Positions 5,949-7,415 of a stretch of DNA of 7,415 nucleotides are shown here, in pieces. A program made the position numbers and the translations under genes. This DNA is from Nocardioidaceae bacterium. GTDB taxonomy: Bacteria; Actinomycetota; Actinomycetes; Propionibacteriales; Nocardioidaceae. The notes under the pieces were generated by a model. It had not been told where the DNA came from and did no database searches. It saw only the letters and a program-made list of their open reading frames with translations. The stretch lies in contig JACCVA010000405.1 of the NCBI GenBank assembly GCA_013698435.1, positions 1 through 7,415 of the forward strand, given 5' to 3'. Each line of letters starts with the position of its first letter. Position 1 is the first letter of the stretch.

Positions 5949-6920
5949 ATGCCGCCCGCGATCGAGGCCCTGGACGCCGACGTACGCGACGAGGTGCGAC
6001 GCAGTGGCATCGACCCGCTGACCCAGGTCGAGACCGTACGCCGGTTCGCGCAGTCGGTGGTGCGCGCGCACGATGACCGCAGCCTTTCCGGAGCGGTCCG
6101 ACCACTCGACGACCCGGAGCGGATGGTCGCCGAACTGGTCGCCCGGGTGGCCGGCTTCGGGCCGTTGCAGGCATACCTCGACGACCCGGCCGTAGAGGAG
6201 GTCTGGATCAACCAGCCGGACCGGGTCTTCGTCGCCCGCGACGGAAGCCATGAGCTGACCACGACGATCCTGACTGCCGCAGAGGTGCGTGACCTCGTGG
6301 AGCGGATGCTCAAGACATCCGGCCGACGGCTCGACCTGTCCTCGCCGTTCGTCGACGCGATGCTGCCGTCGGGACACCGGTTGCACGTCGTGCTCGACGG
6401 CATCACCCGCGGTTTCAGCGCAGTCAACATCCGCAAGTTCGTGGTGCGGGCGAATCGCTTGTCCGAGCTGGTGGAGCTCGGCACGCTGACGCGGCAGGCG
6501 GCGGCCTTTCTGGACGCCTGCGTGGTGGCGGGGCTCAACATCGTGGTGGCGGGCGGCACGCAGGCGGGCAAGACGACATTGCTCAACACGTTGGGTTCTG
6601 CCGTGCCGGGTCGCGAGCGGATCGTGTCCGCGGAGGAGGTCTACGAGCTGCGTTTCGACCACCCGGACTGGGTGGCCATGCAGACGCGGCAGTCCGGCCT
6701 CGAGGGCACCGGCGAGATCAAGCTCAGGCATCTGGTAAAGGAAGCACTGCGGATGCGGCCGTCGCGGATCGTGGTCGGGGAGGTGCGGGCCGAGGAGTGC
6801 CTCGACCTGCTGCTGGCCCTGAACAGCGGACTGCCCGGCATGGCCACCGTGCACGCCAACTCCGCCCGCGAGGCGCTCGTCAAGCTGTGCACGCTTCCGC
6901 TGCTGGCTGGGGAGAATATA
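5949..6920 (+). pseudogene. cpaF: CpaF/TadA-type pilus assembly ATPase, interrupted near its C-terminus
   Basis: Residues 1-324 are a clear Tad-system secretion ATPase (T2SS/T4P family VirB11-like), the hexameric cytoplasmic motor that builds Flp/Tad pili. The N-terminal domain has GFGPLQAYLDDPAVEEVWIN (69-88), VARDG (95-99) and SSPFVDAMLPSGHRLHVV (131-148). The ATPase domain has Walker A GGTQAGKTT (202-210), Asp-box SAEEVYELR (227-235), MQTRQSGLEGTGEI (244-257), Walker B-type RIVVGEVR (273-280) and His-box TVHANSAREALVK (300-312). Family similarity stops exactly after CTLPLLAGENI (314-324). Normal relatives continue with about 70-80 more residues, none of which follow. Instead the frame runs 97 codons further through integrase DNA to a TGA at 7212-7214, giving a 421-residue chimera. 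The break fits insertion of an element at about 6913-6921. The motor may be inactive or altered, although all nucleotide-binding motifs remain. Other tad genes are outside the window. Confidence 0.9.
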
Positions 6921-6937
6921 CAAAAGGGAGTGTATTT
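6911..6937. mobile_element. Putative left junction (att site) of an integrative element in cpaF
   Basis: CpaF similarity ends at 6920 and the integrase gene begins at 6949, so the host/element border lies in or just before this AT-rich stretch. It contains an inverted repeat ATACA (6918-6922) / TGTAT (6931-6935) with an 8-nt spacer. Imperfect inverted repeats beside the crossover are usual in serine integrase att sites. The exact crossover bases cannot be set without the other end of the element. AGGGAG (6925-6930) looks like a ribosome binding site but lies 18 nt from the integrase ATG, too far to serve it. Confidence 0.6.
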
Positions 6938-6948
6938 GGACTACGCTG

Positions 6949-7415
6949 ATGGGCATGGCCGAACGAGGCATCATCTACGGCCGTGCCTCTCGCGACCCCA
7001 AGGGCGGTGGCACGAGCGTCACGAAGCAGCTCGAACGTGGCCGCGACTTCGCGAAGCGGGAGAAAGTGCAGGTCATCGCCGAGATACGCGACGACAACAA
7101 GTCGGCCTCCCGAGGGTCCCGCGAGCGCGAAGGGTTCGGGGTGGTCCGCGGCCTGATCGAGCGCGAACAAGCGGATCTGCTCATTCTCTGGGAGGTCTCC
7201 CGGTCGTCCCGTGATCTCGAAGAGTTCATGCGACTGGTCAACGCCTGTTCGGATAATGGCTTAGAGATTGCCGTCTCTGGCACCCGACACGACCCCTCCA
7301 AGGTCAACGACTGGCTGCCGCTCGTCTTCCAGGGCGTCATGGCTGAAGCAGAGGCGCGCCGAATAAAGCAGCGCAACATTGACAGCGTCGAAACCAACGC
7401 CATGCGCGGGACGCC
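6949..7415 (+). CDS. Serine recombinase (probable large serine integrase), N-terminal part
   Basis: An open frame starts at ATG 6949 (or ATG 6955) and runs off the right edge after 155 codons. It is a resolvase-type catalytic domain that cuts and rejoins DNA through a serine-DNA intermediate. YGRASRD (10-16) holds the nucleophile Ser14 with Arg12. DDNKSASRG (48-56) matches the D-N-x-x-S-A-S motif, and EVSRSSRDLEEF (82-93) supplies the active-site arginines Arg85 and Arg88. FQGVMAEAEARRIKQR (127-142) is the start of the long helix E. Ser84 replaces the resolvase Asp, as often in large serine integrases. The continuation beyond helix E (SVETNAMRGTP) suits a large integrase rather than a small resolvase, but the recombinase and zinc-ribbon domains are out of view. 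Its place at the break in cpaF makes it the likely enzyme of that insertion. Codon use is less GC-rich than the neighbours, with a TTA leucine at 7261, fitting foreign origin. The Shine-Dalgarno sequence is weak (GGA, 8 nt upstream). Confidence 0.92.
   Translation, partial: MGMAERGIIYGRASRDPKGGGTSVTKQLERGRDFAKREKVQVIAEIRDDNKSASRGSREREGFGVVRGLIEREQADLLILWEVSRSSRDLEEFMRLVNACSDNGLEIAVSGTRHDPSKVNDWLPLVFQGVMAEAEARRIKQRNIDSVETNAMRGT

Noticed and set aside
6880..6960. A tRNA gene 3' end as integration target
   Set aside because: No tRNA-like sequence is seen at the junction. The interrupted sequence is clearly cpaF coding sequence, and the recombinase is of the serine type.
5450..6974. Minus-strand frames of 374 and 379 codons opposite the aldolase and cpaF genes
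   Set aside because: They cross the ends of two real plus-strand genes and the intergenic hairpin region and show no domain. They are best explained as antisense shadows.
1..7415. CRISPR array or IS element with terminal repeats
   Set aside because: No regularly spaced repeats, transposase gene or paired terminal inverted repeats were found. The only mobile signature is the serine recombinase at the right edge.

Overview
The window is high-GC DNA. Its gene content (a tricorn-type peptidase, an APC permease of the amino acid/choline (ACT) type, an L-gulono-1,4-lactone-oxidase-like flavoenzyme and a Tad-type CpaF/TadA ATPase) points to an actinobacterium. The species cannot be named from this sequence.

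Left part (1-1510, all minus strand): the first 48 codons of a tricorn-like S41 peptidase run off the left edge. Upstream of it lies a RibD/DHFR-like reductase gene with a single frameshift near 566. Two small hairpins separate these genes. Beyond a 243-nt stretch with no assignable gene lies the C-terminal half of an MFS transporter, itself frameshifted and lacking its N-terminal half. This part looks partly decayed.

Middle part (1636-5691, all plus strand): an intact APC permease, a lactone-oxidase-like flavoprotein that starts inside the permease stop codon (ATGA overlap), and, 172 nt later, a PLP-dependent D-threonine-aldolase-type enzyme. They plausibly take up and process one hydroxylated amino compound or sugar-derived substrate, but that substrate is not shown by the sequence.

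Right part (5692-7415, plus strand): a 104-nt segment that can fold into one long interrupted hairpin of about 30 base pairs, a perfect DnaA-box-like 9-mer, and then a well-conserved CpaF/TadA secretion ATPase. The ATPase loses all family similarity after residue 324, in the C-terminal part of its ATPase domain. Within about 30 nt a serine recombinase (large serine integrase type) begins in another frame and runs off the right edge. The simplest reading is the left junction of an integrative element (prophage or ICE) that has split the Tad pilus ATPase gene. The remaining CpaF C-terminus would then lie beyond the element. The split ATPase frame reads on for 97 arginine-rich codons inside the integrase gene.
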